Positions 49,265-58,745 of a DNA stretch of 64,000 nt are shown here, one piece after another (the first letter of the stretch is position 1; each line of letters opens with the position of its first letter). The translations under genes were made by a program, and so were the position numbers. Origin of the DNA: Ensifer adhaerens (GTDB taxonomy: Bacteria; Pseudomonadota; Alphaproteobacteria; Rhizobiales; Rhizobiaceae); the NCBI RefSeq assembly GCF_002940685.1, contig NZ_PNFP01000015.1:1-64000 (forward strand). Reading direction: 5' to 3'. The notes under the pieces were generated by a model. The model saw nothing but the letters and a program-made list of their open reading frames with translations. It did not search any database and was not told the DNA's origin.

Positions 49265-49717
49265 TTAATTTTTGTCGTAGATCTCGGCGGGATCGAAGTG
49301 CCTGTGGTCGTCGGTGATTTTGACGGCGGCCTTGCCGTCCTCGATCCCGACAGTGCGGTAGAAACAGGAACGGCGACCCGTGTGGCAGGTGGCGTCGTGG
49401 CCGGCGACCGAGACCTTCAGCCAGATCGCATCCTGGTCGCAATCGGTGCGGATTTCCTTGACCGTCTGCAGGTTGCCCGAGCTTTCGCCCTTCTTCCAGA
49501 GGCTCTTGCGCGAGCGGCTGTAGTAGTGAGCCACGCCGGTCTCGATCGTGAGAGCCAGGGCCTCGGCATTCATGTGGGCGACCATCAGCAGTTCGCCATC
49601 CCGCGCGTCGGTGATGACGGCGGTGATCAACCCCTTTTCATCGAAGCGCGGCGTGAAGGCCGGACCGGTTTCCAGTTCGGCCTTGTTCTGGGAGGGAGCG
49701 TCGAAGGTGAGCGTCAT
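49265..49717 (-). CDS. hisI: Phosphoribosyl-AMP cyclohydrolase
   Basis: The 150-aa enzyme opens the adenine ring of PR-AMP, the third step of histidine synthesis. Mg2+/Zn2+-binding residues are seen in TDCDQD (about 91-96, Cys93) and [11 protein letters not shown] (Cys111, Cys118). It is the stand-alone HisI form, not fused to HisE. It lies 24 bases after folE on the same strand. Confidence 0.96.
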   Translation of the reverse strand: MTLTFDAPSQNKAELETGPAFTPRFDEKGLITAVITDARDGELLMVAHMNAEALALTIETGVAHYYSRSRKSLWKKGESSGNLQTVKEIRTDCDQDAIWLKVSVAGHDATCHTGRRSCFYRTVGIEDGKAAVKITDDHRHFDPAEIYDKN

Positions 49718-49741
49718 GGAAAGGCTCCGTCTGTCGGAGCC

Positions 49742-50359
<618 letters not shown>

Positions 50360-50528
50360 AATGGCCTCTTTGAGCAATACGGGATTGCTTGACGTTTTAT
50401 CTTTCGGACAACTCGCCACTGGCCATTCGCCTAACCCTGCAGGCTTGGGTTCCGTTGGCGGGCTCCGGGGCTTTCCGGTCCTGGCTTAGCAGTGCACTGG
50501 ACCTTCCGGCACGGTTTCCCAAACAACA

Positions 50529-50560
50529 GGCGACATTGTTCCTCTTGCGGAACTGTCGCC
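50529..50560. promoter_or_regulatory. Hairpin in the folE / IscU-like divergent region
   Basis: GGCGACA-TT-GTTCC pairs with GGAAC-TGTCGCC: 12 bp with a two-base bulge and a 6-base loop. It lies 170 bases from the folE start and 140 from the IscU-like start, inside a 340-base gap with no ORF. CTTGCG in the loop (50544-50549) with GACATA 18 bases on could be a plus-strand promoter. Operator or leader role is inferred. Confidence 0.4.
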
Positions 50561-50699
50561 CCAACACGACATAGCATATAGTATGGTGCCACAGAGATGA
50601 AAGAGGCGGAGCGTGTCGCGTCGTGCTTTTTTCCCGTCTACCGGAGAAAATCATGCGTCGATCACTCAAAACCGCGAAAAATCAGTCGGATCGCGTCAA

Positions 50700-51146
50700 A
50701 TGATGGATGACATCTACAATAGCCGAATTCTCGAATTTGCCGGCAATATTCCGCGTATCGGAACGCTCGGCGATGCCGATGCGGACGCCACGGCGCATTC
50801 GAAGCTTTGCGGATCCAAGGTGCATATCTGGCTGAAGATGGACGGCGATGTGGTCACCGATTTTGCCCATGACGTGAAGGCCTGCGCGCTCGGCCAGGCG
50901 TCGTCCTCGATCATGGCGCGCCATGTCGTCGGCGCCGCCGCGGACGAAATCCGCCAGGCGCGCGAAGAGATGCTGTCCATGTTGAAGGCGGACGGCGAGG
51001 GCCCTTCGGGCCGATTCGAGGACATGCGCTTCCTGCGTCCGGTGAAGGATTACAAGGCGCGCCACGCCTCGACGATGTTGACCTTCGACGCCGTCGTCGA
51101 TGCCATCGAGCAGATCGAGGCCAAGCGACTGCTCGCGGCCGTCTGA
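50700..51146 (+). CDS. IscU/NifU-N-like iron-sulfur scaffold protein missing one cysteine
   Basis: The 148-aa protein matches the NifU N-terminal scaffold family. Cys37 (LCGSKV) and Cys62 (KACALGQAS) are in place, but the third ligand position reads ARHAST (Ser124). An Fe-S cluster would need another ligand, or the protein has another role. The frame is open to 50613; MMDDIYNSRILEFAG at 50700/50703 is the conserved start. It is one base upstream of yidD. Confidence 0.85.
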   Translation: MMDDIYNSRILEFAGNIPRIGTLGDADADATAHSKLCGSKVHIWLKMDGDVVTDFAHDVKACALGQASSSIMARHVVGAAADEIRQAREEMLSMLKADGEGPSGRFEDMRFLRPVKDYKARHASTMLTFDAVVDAIEQIEAKRLLAAV

Positions 51147-51147
51147 G

Positions 51148-51522
51148 ATGTGCGGCGAACCGGATTGCCGGCATGCGGAGCACGGGAAGGCGGTTCCGGC
51201 AGCCCGTGGCCGGAACTGGAGCGGTCCTTTTCGCAAGACACCGGGGCGGCTTGTCGGCATGGCGCTGATCCGCGCCTATCAGCTGACGCTTTCGAGCTTC
51301 ATCGGCAATTCGTGCCGGCACCTGCCGACCTGCTCGGAGTATGGCTACGAGGCCATCGCCCGCCATGGATTCTGGGCCGGAGGCTGGATGACGCTGTTTC
51401 GCGTGGCCCGGTGCGGGCCGGGCGGAACGCACGGTTTCGACCCGGTGCCCGAGCGGCTCGAACCGCGCCTCGTATGGTACGCGCCGTGGCGCTTTTGGCG
51501 GCCGCGGCCGAAGGTTGGATGA
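51148..51522 (+). CDS. yidD: Membrane protein insertion efficiency factor YidD, N-terminally extended
   Basis: The 124-aa protein contains the YidD core IRAYQLTLSSFIGNSCRHLP, TCSEYGYEAIARHG and FRVARCGPGG (about residues 38-105). YidD assists YidC-dependent insertion at the inner membrane. The first 35 residues are an extra Cys/His-bearing segment (MCGEPDCRHAEHGK) that could bind metal. The ATG follows the upstream stop by one base. Confidence 0.88.
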   Translation: MCGEPDCRHAEHGKAVPAARGRNWSGPFRKTPGRLVGMALIRAYQLTLSSFIGNSCRHLPTCSEYGYEAIARHGFWAGGWMTLFRVARCGPGGTHGFDPVPERLEPRLVWYAPWRFWRPRPKVG

Positions 51523-51947
51523 TCGCCATGCCCATGCCGATGGAGTACCGTCAGGCTTCCGAAGACTTCGATCGCTTCATCCTCGATGCCCGCGACCTTG
51601 CCGGGCTGCAGACGACGAACCAGGCCTATACGATGGTGCAGGCCGTGCTGCAGACGTTTCGTCGGCGACTGGACATCGAGGACGCCATCCTGTTTGCCGA
51701 CGTCCTGCCGCCTGTCGTCAGGGCGATCTTCGTCGCGGAATGGGACCTTGAAGAGCCGAGGCTTCCGTTTTCGGGGCGGATCGCCATGACCCGCGAGGTG
51801 CAGGCGCTGCGCCCGGATCACAACATTTCTCCTGACAGCGCCATTGCAGATGTCGCCGGTGCCTTGCGCCGCAACATCGACGAGGCGAAACTCGATCGGG
51901 TTCTCGCCCGGTTGCCGGCAGGTGCTGCCGATTTCTGGCGCGCCTGA
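51519..51947 (+). CDS. DUF2267 family protein
   Basis: The 142-aa helical protein has DUF2267 features (AYTMVQAVLQTFRRRLDIEDAI, FADVLPPVVRAIFVAEWD). The ATG overlaps the yidD stop (ATGA); three further Met codons follow within eight residues, so the exact start is open. Function unknown. Part of a tight four-gene string. Confidence 0.82.
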   Translation: MIAMPMPMEYRQASEDFDRFILDARDLAGLQTTNQAYTMVQAVLQTFRRRLDIEDAILFADVLPPVVRAIFVAEWDLEEPRLPFSGRIAMTREVQALRPDHNISPDSAIADVAGALRRNIDEAKLDRVLARLPAGAADFWRA

Positions 51948-51957
51948 CCGGGGATAG

Positions 51958-52497
51958 ATGAACAGCTACGTCGCCTTGCTCTATAGTATTGTTCTCGGAC
52001 CGGGGCGCCGTGTTGTCATGGCTGATCTCAAGAAAATGGCGGAAGAGCTCGGCTATAGCGCGCCGCGAACCCTGGTTGCGACCGGCAATCTCGTCTTCGC
52101 GACCGGACAAACGTCCGCCCGCGACCTCGAATCGCCGCTAGAGGAGGCCTTCTCCCGGACATTCGGCCGGCATGTCGACATTATCGTCCGGTCCGGCGCC
52201 GGCTGGCAGACGCTGGAGGCGTCCAACCCCTTCCATGACGAGGGCGAGGCCGACGCGACCCAAGTTCATGTCCGGGTGATGCGCGATCCGCTCGACGAGA
52301 CCGCGCTCGACGGGCTGCGGCGCTACTGCACGGCCGGCGAACGCCTTGCCATCGTCAATGGCGATCTCTGGATACATTTCCCAGGCAAGGCGAGCGAATC
52401 GAAGCTGCTCGGCGCCATCACCACCAAGCGCCTCGGCGTCGGGACGTTCCGCAACTGGAACACGGTGAAGGGATTAGCCGAGATGCTGCGCAGCTAG
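51958..52497 (+). CDS. DUF1697 family protein
   Basis: The 179-aa protein begins MNSYVALLYSIVLGPGRRVVM and includes the conserved LVATGNLVFAT and TTKRLGVGTFRNWNTVKGLAEM blocks. Function unknown. It is the last gene of the IscU-like/yidD/DUF2267/DUF1697 run. Confidence 0.88.
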   Translation: MNSYVALLYSIVLGPGRRVVMADLKKMAEELGYSAPRTLVATGNLVFATGQTSARDLESPLEEAFSRTFGRHVDIIVRSGAGWQTLEASNPFHDEGEADATQVHVRVMRDPLDETALDGLRRYCTAGERLAIVNGDLWIHFPGKASESKLLGAITTKRLGVGTFRNWNTVKGLAEMLRS

Positions 52498-52716
52498 TTT
52501 CCAGCGCAGCCTTCGCCTTTACTCACTTTCGAAAACCCTTTATCAGGCTACGGCGTGTTTCCCTGGGTCGCTTCGGCTGAGGGGCATGCAGCAATCCAAA
52601 GCACTACAGCGGCCTTTGCGCGTCTGACGGATGCGACGCTGTATCGTCAATTCACCGGTTATTTCCGGTCAACCATACCACCCGCATTCGTTGGCGGGAC
52701 TGGATAGGAGATCATC
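52498..52716 (+). other. thrS upstream region
   Basis: 219 bases without an ORF. Short repeats include CCGG-N6-CCGG near 52660 and CCCGC/GCGGG at about 52680-52697 just before the thrS ribosome binding site (ATAGGAGA). No T-box or recognised tRNA-like leader. Confidence 0.35.
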
Positions 52717-54699
52717 ATGTCGAATCCTGTTTCCCTTACATTTCCTGATGGCTCGGTGCGCGAATATCCCTTCGGTACGACCGGACGGGACGTGGCAGAA
52801 TCGATTTCGAAGTCGCTCGCCAAGAAGGCGGTCGCGATTGCGCTCGACGACGAGCTGCGCGATCTGTCCGATCCGGTGACCAGTGGCCGGCTCGAGATCG
52901 TCGTTCGCGACGACAAGCGTTCGCTCGAGCTGATCCGCCACGATGCCGCGCACGTGATGGCTGAGGCCGTACAGGAACTGTGGCCGGGAACGCAGGTGAC
53001 CATCGGTCCGGTCATCGACAACGGCTTCTACTACGACTTCGCCAAGAACGAGCCCTTCACGCCTGACGACCTGCCGCTCATTGAAAAGCGGATGAAGGAG
53101 ATCATCGCGCGCAACAAGCCTTTCACCAAGGAAGTCTGGTCGCGCGAAAAGGCCCGCCAGATCTTTGCCGAGAAGGGCGAGGCCTACAAGGTCGAGCTCG
53201 TCGACGCGATCCCCGAGGGGCAGGATCTCAAGATCTACTATCAGGGCGATTGGTTCGACCTCTGCCGCGGCCCGCACCTGGCCTCGACCGGCCAGATCGG
53301 CACGGCCTTCAAGCTGATGAAGGTGGCCGGCGCCTATTGGCGCGGCGACAGCAACAACGCCATGCTGACCCGCATCTACGGCACGGCCTGGCACACCCAG
53401 GAAGAGCTCGACCAGTACCTGCACGTACTCGCCGAAGCCGAAAAGCGCGACCATCGCCGCCTTGGCCGCGAAATGGACCTGTTCCATTTCCAGGAAGAAG
53501 GCCCCGGCGTCGTCTTCTGGCACGGCAAGGGCTGGCGCATGTTCCAGACGCTGGTCGCCTATATGCGCCGCCGGCTCGCCAACACCTACCAGGAAGTCAA
53601 CGCGCCGCAGGTGCTCGACAAGTCGCTCTGGGAAACCTCGGGTCACTGGGGCTGGTATCGCGACAACATGTTCAAGGTGACGGTCGCCGGCGATGAGACC
53701 GACGACGAGCGCATCTTCGCGCTGAAGCCGATGAACTGCCCGGGCCACATCCAGATCTTCAAGCACGGCCTGAAATCCTACCGCGAGCTGCCGGTGCGTC
53801 TCGCCGAATTCGGCAACGTCCACCGCTATGAGCCGTCGGGCGCCCTGCATGGCCTGATGCGCGTGCGCGGCTTCACCCAGGACGACGCGCACGTCTTCTG
53901 CACCGACGAGCAGATGGCAGAGGAATGCCTGCGCATCAACGACCTCATCCTCTCGGTCTACGAGGACTTCGGCTTCAAGGAAGTCGTAGTCAAACTTTCC
54001 ACCCGCCCAGACAAGCGCGTCGGTTCCGACGAGCTCTGGGATCGCGCCGAGAGCGTGATGACGGATGTGTTGAAGACGATCGAGGCGCAGTCGGAAGGCC
54101 GCATCAAGACCGGCATCCTGCCGGGCGAGGGTGCCTTCTACGGTCCGAAGTTCGAGTACACGCTGAAGGACGCGATCGGTCGCGAATGGCAGTGCGGCAC
54201 GACCCAGGTCGACTTCAACCTGCCGGAGCGTTTCGGTGCCTTCTACATCGACAAGGAATCCGAAAAGCGCCAGCCGGTGATGATCCACCGCGCGATCTGC
54301 GGCTCGATGGAACGCTTCCTCGGCATCCTGATCGAGAACTTCGCCGGCCACATGCCGCTCTGGGTTTCGCCGCTGCAGGTCGTCGTCGCGACGATCACCT
54401 CGGAAGCCGACGACTACGGTCGCGAGGTTGCCGAGCTCCTGCGTGATGCAGGGCTGACTGTCGAGACCGACTTCCGCAACGAGAAGATCAACTACAAGGT
54501 CCGCGAACATTCGGTCACGAAGGTTCCGGTCATCGTGGTCTGCGGCAAGCGCGAAGCCGAAGAACGCTCGGTCAACATCCGCCGTCTGGGCTCGCAGGCC
54601 CAGACCGCCATGTCGCTCGACGAAGCGATCGCTTCGCTTTCGCTCGAAGCCATGGCGCCGGATCTCAAGCGCAAGGCAGAAAAGAAAGCTCGGGGTTGA
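52717..54699 (+). CDS. thrS: Threonyl-tRNA synthetase
   Basis: The 660-aa class II synthetase has an N-terminal TGS domain (about residues 1-64), an editing domain ([12 protein letters not shown], about 70-220), the catalytic core ([10 protein letters not shown] and [20 protein letters not shown]) and a C-terminal anticodon-binding domain (about 555-650). Full length; GGAGATC precedes the ATG. Confidence 0.97.
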   Translation: MSNPVSLTFPDGSVREYPFGTTGRDVAESISKSLAKKAVAIALDDELRDLSDPVTSGRLEIVVRDDKRSLELIRHDAAHVMAEAVQELWPGTQVTIGPVIDNGFYYDFAKNEPFTPDDLPLIEKRMKEIIARNKPFTKEVWSREKARQIFAEKGEAYKVELVDAIPEGQDLKIYYQGDWFDLCRGPHLASTGQIGTAFKLMKVAGAYWRGDSNNAMLTRIYGTAWHTQEELDQYLHVLAEAEKRDHRRLGREMDLFHFQEEGPGVVFWHGKGWRMFQTLVAYMRRRLANTYQEVNAPQVLDKSLWETSGHWGWYRDNMFKVTVAGDETDDERIFALKPMNCPGHIQIFKHGLKSYRELPVRLAEFGNVHRYEPSGALHGLMRVRGFTQDDAHVFCTDEQMAEECLRINDLILSVYEDFGFKEVVVKLSTRPDKRVGSDELWDRAESVMTDVLKTIEAQSEGRIKTGILPGEGAFYGPKFEYTLKDAIGREWQCGTTQVDFNLPERFGAFYIDKESEKRQPVMIHRAICGSMERFLGILIENFAGHMPLWVSPLQVVVATITSEADDYGREVAELLRDAGLTVETDFRNEKINYKVREHSVTKVPVIVVCGKREAEERSVNIRRLGSQAQTAMSLDEAIASLSLEAMAPDLKRKAEKKARG

Positions 54700-54709
54700 G
54701 ACCCCGAGC
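54688..54709 (+). terminator. Terminator-like hairpin at the end of thrS
   Basis: A perfect 9-bp stem GCTCGGGGT/ACCCCGAGC with a TGAG loop overlaps the thrS stop codon; the downstream tail ACTTGCTTTG is only mildly T-rich. Confidence 0.6.
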
Positions 54710-54778
54710 ACTTGCTTTGTCAGCAAACTGTCATATTAGCGGAATATCCGGATAAGATCGTATCCATCGGAGATTTCC

Positions 54779-55618
54779 GTGCAGTTCAAAGAGCTGTCCT
54801 ACGCCAATGAGAACGACCGGCGCCTGAAGCGCTGGTTCATTCGCTCCATGGAAGGCCTGTCGGGCCGCAACCGCTATGCTAAACTGTATACGCGCTGGCG
54901 GTCCGACATCGTCGGCAAGAGCGAGCGCGTCTTCGGAGAGATGCTGCAGCTCATCGATGTGACGCTGCAGACAAAAGGCGAGTGGCCGCCGCGGAACCTG
55001 CCTGATACGCCGATCGTCATCATCGCCAATCATCCTTTCGGCATCGGCGACGGCATCGCCGTCCTGGCGCTGGCCGAACAGCTCGGCCGCCCCTTCCGCG
55101 TACTCATCAACAACGAGCTCTTGAAGGTGCCGGAAATGGCGCCTTACTCCTTGCCGGTGTCCTTCGAGGAAACCAAGGAGGCGCTGGCGGTCAACATGGC
55201 GACGCGCCATGAAGCCCTGCGCCTGCTGAAGGAAGGCGTGACGATCGTCATCTTCCCGGCCGGTGGCGTGGCGACGGCGCCGAAGGGCTTTGGCCGCGCC
55301 GAGGACCTGCCATGGAAGATCTTCCCGGCCAAGCTGATCCAGGCGGCAAGGGCGAGCGTGATCCCGATCTACTTCGAAGGGCAGAACGGACCCTTCTTCC
55401 ACCTGGCGAGCAAGATTTCACTGACGCTGAGATTGTCGCTCTTGATCCGCGAGTTCCGGCGCCTATCGGGAACGACGATCGCGGCGCGCGTCGGCAAAGT
55501 ACTCACGCCCGAGGATCTTGGCGCCTGCGGCGATCGCAAGGATCTGCTCGCACGCATCTATGACGCGGTCTTTTCCATGGCGCCGCCGCGTCGGCGGTTC
55601 CTGCGGCGGGCGAGCTGA
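54779..55618 (+). CDS. Lysophospholipid acyltransferase-family protein (GTG start)
   Basis: The 279-aa protein has a PlsC-like acyltransferase fold. The active-site motif reads NHPFGIGDG (His85, Asp91), that is H-x5-D instead of the usual H-x4-D, as in hemolysin-type acyltransferases. The IFPAGGVATAPKGFG block follows. GTG at 54779 has GGAGA six bases upstream. It could acylate a lysolipid or ornithine-lipid precursor; substrate not determined. Confidence 0.8.
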   Translation: MQFKELSYANENDRRLKRWFIRSMEGLSGRNRYAKLYTRWRSDIVGKSERVFGEMLQLIDVTLQTKGEWPPRNLPDTPIVIIANHPFGIGDGIAVLALAEQLGRPFRVLINNELLKVPEMAPYSLPVSFEETKEALAVNMATRHEALRLLKEGVTIVIFPAGGVATAPKGFGRAEDLPWKIFPAKLIQAARASVIPIYFEGQNGPFFHLASKISLTLRLSLLIREFRRLSGTTIAARVGKVLTPEDLGACGDRKDLLARIYDAVFSMAPPRRRFLRRAS

Positions 55619-55650
55619 CGTAACGTCAGTTGCTTGCCGCAACGTCGGAC

Positions 55651-56664
55651 TTAGTCCTGTGCTTCCGAGACGACGCTTCCATTGCTGTTCGCACTGTTGC
55701 CGCCACTGCTGAGCAACACTTCTACGTCCATGTTGACGCCGGCCTTCACGGTGAAGTCGCGCTCGTAGATCTTGTCCTTGTAGCGCGCCACCGCGGAATA
55801 GCTGCCTTCGAGCAGAACCTGCGTCGGGAACGCGCCGTTCGCTTCGCTCACCGTGTCGCCTGCGGAGGTGAGGATCGTCCAGGCGGTGTTGGCGATCGCT
55901 TCGCCGCCCGGCTCAGAGACCAGCTTGAGCGTAAGCTTCGCTGCGCGGTGCTGCATGGTCGCTTCCGTCAGCTTGCCGGCCTCGACCTGGATGTCTGCAG
56001 CGGTCGAGGCGTTGGTCGTGCCGCCATAGCTGGAGGTCACGTGATACGTTCCGGCGCCCAGCCGCACCACAGTGTTCGGTTTGACGTCCTCGATAATGAG
56101 CGCCCGTTCGCCATCGCTCTTGGTGTCGGCGGAATAGACGTCGAAGCTCAGCTCTGCCGGCGGGATGCGAACGTCACTGCCGGAAACGGCATTGAGCTTC
56201 ATGCCCCCGGCATCAAGTACCAGTATCTGCTTGTCGAGCGCGCCTTGCTCCGGCACACGGATCTTGCGCGTTGCCGAGGCACGTCCGAAGGATACGTTGA
56301 CGAAATATTCGCCGGGCACGAGGTTGAAGGCTGTCGAGCCACCCTCCGATGTCGCAAGCAGCGGCAGCTTGCCATCGCTTCCGGGGATCGGGCTGAACAC
56401 GCGCCAGGTGAGCCCGGCTTCGACCGGTCCGCCTTTTTCGGTCAGCAGCGCCTCGAGCTTGATATCTTTCAGCGTACCGTCCGCAAGCGGATCTGTTGTC
56501 ATCGGGCTGAAGCCCGTCAGCTTCGGCATCTTGCGTGGCCCGGCGATCGAGGGGAAACTTTCGAAGGCTTGGGTCGCATCCTCGGCGAACACATTTCCCG
56601 TCGCGGTGCCGGCGATAAGGATCGCAAGACCGGCCTTGAGGAAAATACGAGAGAACGCACGCAT
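55651..56664 (-). CDS. Secreted hypothetical protein with repeated beta-sandwich-like segments
   Basis: The 337-aa protein has a signal peptide (residues 1-27, cut near VFA) and three to four repeats of the type EAGLTWRVFSP...LLATSEGGSTAFNLVPGEYFVNVSFG, like carboxypeptidase-regulatory or Big-type folds. Likely periplasmic. Start MRAFSRIFLKAG at 56664; the frame runs to 56718. Function unknown. It diverges from the nitroreductase gene. Confidence 0.78.
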   Translation of the reverse strand: MRAFSRIFLKAGLAILIAGTATGNVFAEDATQAFESFPSIAGPRKMPKLTGFSPMTTDPLADGTLKDIKLEALLTEKGGPVEAGLTWRVFSPIPGSDGKLPLLATSEGGSTAFNLVPGEYFVNVSFGRASATRKIRVPEQGALDKQILVLDAGGMKLNAVSGSDVRIPPAELSFDVYSADTKSDGERALIIEDVKPNTVVRLGAGTYHVTSSYGGTTNASTAADIQVEAGKLTEATMQHRAAKLTLKLVSEPGGEAIANTAWTILTSAGDTVSEANGAFPTQVLLEGSYSAVARYKDKIYERDFTVKAGVNMDVEVLLSSGGNSANSNGSVVSEAQD

Positions 56665-56764
56665 GAGAACAGTTGACTTCCTGACTGAGTGACTCCACTT
56701 GGGACGCCGATATGGCATTTTCGTGGCTGCCTGTGGGGCGGCAAATTAGTGGAATTCATCTGAC

Positions 56765-57349
56765 ATGAAAACCGAAATTAAGCTGGTCGATTACCTGACC
56801 TCCCGTCGCTCCATCCCCGCCTTCCAGATGGGGGAACCCGGTCCCGGCAGGGCCGAGGTCGAGGAGATGCTGAAGCTTGCCTCGCGCGTGCCGGATCACG
56901 GCAAGCTCGCGCCCTGGCGCTTCATCGTCTATCGCGGCGAGGAGCGGGTGCGCATCAGCGCCGCGTTGAAGGCGATGGCGCTGGAAGTGAAGCCCGACCT
57001 TTCCGAAGAAATGATCAAGGTCGAGGAAACTCGCCTGTCACGCGCGCCTGTCGTTGTCGCCGTCGTCAGCACGGCCGCGCCGCACTTCAAGATCCCGGAA
57101 TGGGAGCAACTGATGTCTGCCGGTGCCGTCTGCCTTAACCTGCTGATGGCCGCCAACGCTCTCGGCTACGCCTCCAACTGGCTGACCGAGTGGTATGCTT
57201 TCGACGAGCGGGCCTATCCGCTGCTGGGTGTGAAGCCCGGTGAGAAGATTGCCGGCTTCATCCATATCGGCACCGCAATGGTGCCGCCGACGGAGCGGCC
57301 GCGGCCGGAACTGGCCGAAATCGTCACCTGGGTGGGCGAGGGAGCCTGA
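56765..57349 (+). CDS. Nitroreductase-family flavoprotein
   Basis: The 194-aa FMN-binding oxidoreductase has the YdjA-like N-terminus [18 protein letters not shown] and [16 protein letters not shown], and the C-terminal GFIHIGTA. It uses NAD(P)H to reduce small electrophilic compounds. It overlaps the flavin reductase gene by one base, so the two flavin enzymes form an operon. Confidence 0.9.
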   Translation: MKTEIKLVDYLTSRRSIPAFQMGEPGPGRAEVEEMLKLASRVPDHGKLAPWRFIVYRGEERVRISAALKAMALEVKPDLSEEMIKVEETRLSRAPVVVAVVSTAAPHFKIPEWEQLMSAGAVCLNLLMAANALGYASNWLTEWYAFDERAYPLLGVKPGEKIAGFIHIGTAMVPPTERPRPELAEIVTWVGEGA

Positions 57350-57951
57350 TGTTCTACGATACCGCCTCGAACAGTCACGGCCTGCCGCATGACCCCTTCA
57401 AGGCGATCGTATCACCGCGGCCGATCGGCTGGATCGGTACGCGGTCGGCCGAAGGCGCGCTGAACCTGGCGCCCTATTCCTTCTTCAACGCCATCAGCGA
57501 CCGGCCGAAGCTCGTGATGTTTTCGTCGAGCGGCTACAAGGATTCGGTCCGCAACATCGAGGCGACCGGCGAATTCACGGCGAGCTTCGCCAGCCGCGAT
57601 CTCGCCGCCGCCGTGAACGCGACGTCGATCCCGGCGCCGCACGGCGAGAGCGAGTTCGAGATTGCAGGATTGACGCCGGTCGACGGCGCGCTGGTGAAGG
57701 CGCCTTTCGTCGCCGAGGCCTATGCCGCGCTCGAATGCCGGATGACCGAAATGTTCCAGCCGAAGGATCTGGATGGCGCACCGTCCGACAACTACGTCGT
57801 CATCGGCCAGGTCGTCGGCATCCATATCCGCGAGGAAGCGATCCGCGACGGCCGTTTCGATATGGCGACGGTCAAGCCGCTCGCCCGCCTCGGCTACATG
57901 GATTACTGCGACGGCGGCGACGTCTTCCAGATGACCCGTCCGACGCGTTGA
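57349..57951 (+). CDS. Flavin reductase-like (FMN-binding split barrel) protein
   Basis: The 200-aa protein has the flavin reductase-like domain (FKAIVSPRPIGWIGTRSAEGALNLAPYSFFNAIS). Such proteins bind FMN and may supply reduced flavin or act as oxidoreductases. Translation is coupled to the nitroreductase gene (TGATG). Specific role unknown. Confidence 0.88.
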   Translation: MFYDTASNSHGLPHDPFKAIVSPRPIGWIGTRSAEGALNLAPYSFFNAISDRPKLVMFSSSGYKDSVRNIEATGEFTASFASRDLAAAVNATSIPAPHGESEFEIAGLTPVDGALVKAPFVAEAYAALECRMTEMFQPKDLDGAPSDNYVVIGQVVGIHIREEAIRDGRFDMATVKPLARLGYMDYCDGGDVFQMTRPTR

Positions 57952-57972
57952 CGGGTGCAGGCAGGCTGCGCG

Positions 57973-58671
57973 TCATTCGCTGCTGGCGATGATGGCCTGT
58001 TCGAGCGAGCGGCAGACGACCGAGGCGAAGCCGTCGTTCCTGCTTTGCGACAGCGCCCAGCGCGTGGCCGCCGCATCGGCGGTGGCCGGCAGTACTTCAA
58101 AAGCGGGCACGCCCGCCTCGTGCGCCCTCAGCACCACATTTGCCCGGCCGACGAGCACGGGCGCTGCCACACCCTGGTGCGGAGCACGTGCGGGCTCCTT
58201 GCAGCCGACCGCCCTTGCCAGCACTCGTCCGTCGAAGATCAGCCCTTCCAGCCGCTGCGACGCTTCCGCCAGCCTGTGCGGCGACAGCAGGCCCTCGGGC
58301 GCGCTGCCGTATTCGGCGTAGATCCTGGTGCGATTGGTGGCGATGCCGGTCCTTGCTTCAGCGACCCCCAACATCACGTCGAGCTTCTGTATGTCCGCGC
58401 GGCTGCGGCATCCGGAAAGCACGACGCCATCGATGCCCGCAGCAAGCAAACGGCATAACCCGTCCTCGTCCGGCTGCTCGGCCGCCTCCACGCGCGCAAG
58501 CATCGCAAAATCGCGTCCTTCCAGGCGGGCGAGGCTCGCAAGTGTTTCGTCGCTACAGCCGGCATTGAGGATGAGGCCGGCCAGGGTGTCGAGAACGGTC
58601 ACGTCCAGGGTCGGTGCTGTGCCGTCGACAAGGAGCAGCGGCCTTATGGTTTGGGGGTGGTTAACAGACAT
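57973..58671 (-). CDS. HpcH/HpaI aldolase / CitE-like protein
   Basis: The 232-aa protein has a CitE/HpcH-like barrel pattern: ARVEAAEQPDEDGLCRLLAAGIDGVVLSGCRSRADIQKLDVML and ASQRLEGLIFDGRVLARAVG. It is shorter than typical members and the metal-binding acidic residues are not clearly preserved. No citrate lyase partners are nearby. Activity uncertain; possibly a C-C lyase on an acyl-CoA or keto acid. Confidence 0.6.
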   Translation of the reverse strand: MSVNHPQTIRPLLLVDGTAPTLDVTVLDTLAGLILNAGCSDETLASLARLEGRDFAMLARVEAAEQPDEDGLCRLLAAGIDGVVLSGCRSRADIQKLDVMLGVAEARTGIATNRTRIYAEYGSAPEGLLSPHRLAEASQRLEGLIFDGRVLARAVGCKEPARAPHQGVAAPVLVGRANVVLRAHEAGVPAFEVLPATADAAATRWALSQSRNDGFASVVCRSLEQAIIASSE

Positions 58672-58745
58672 GGTGAACCAATCTTAAACCTTTGCGCGCT
58701 AGGCTCTGAACATCGGTGGCAGTGGCGTGGTCTAGTGGGGCGTAG

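Noticed and set aside
52498-52716. T-box or tRNA-like leader before thrS
   Set aside because: No T-box consensus or anticodon-like stem-loop mimic of threonyl tRNA could be found; T-boxes are also not expected in this group.
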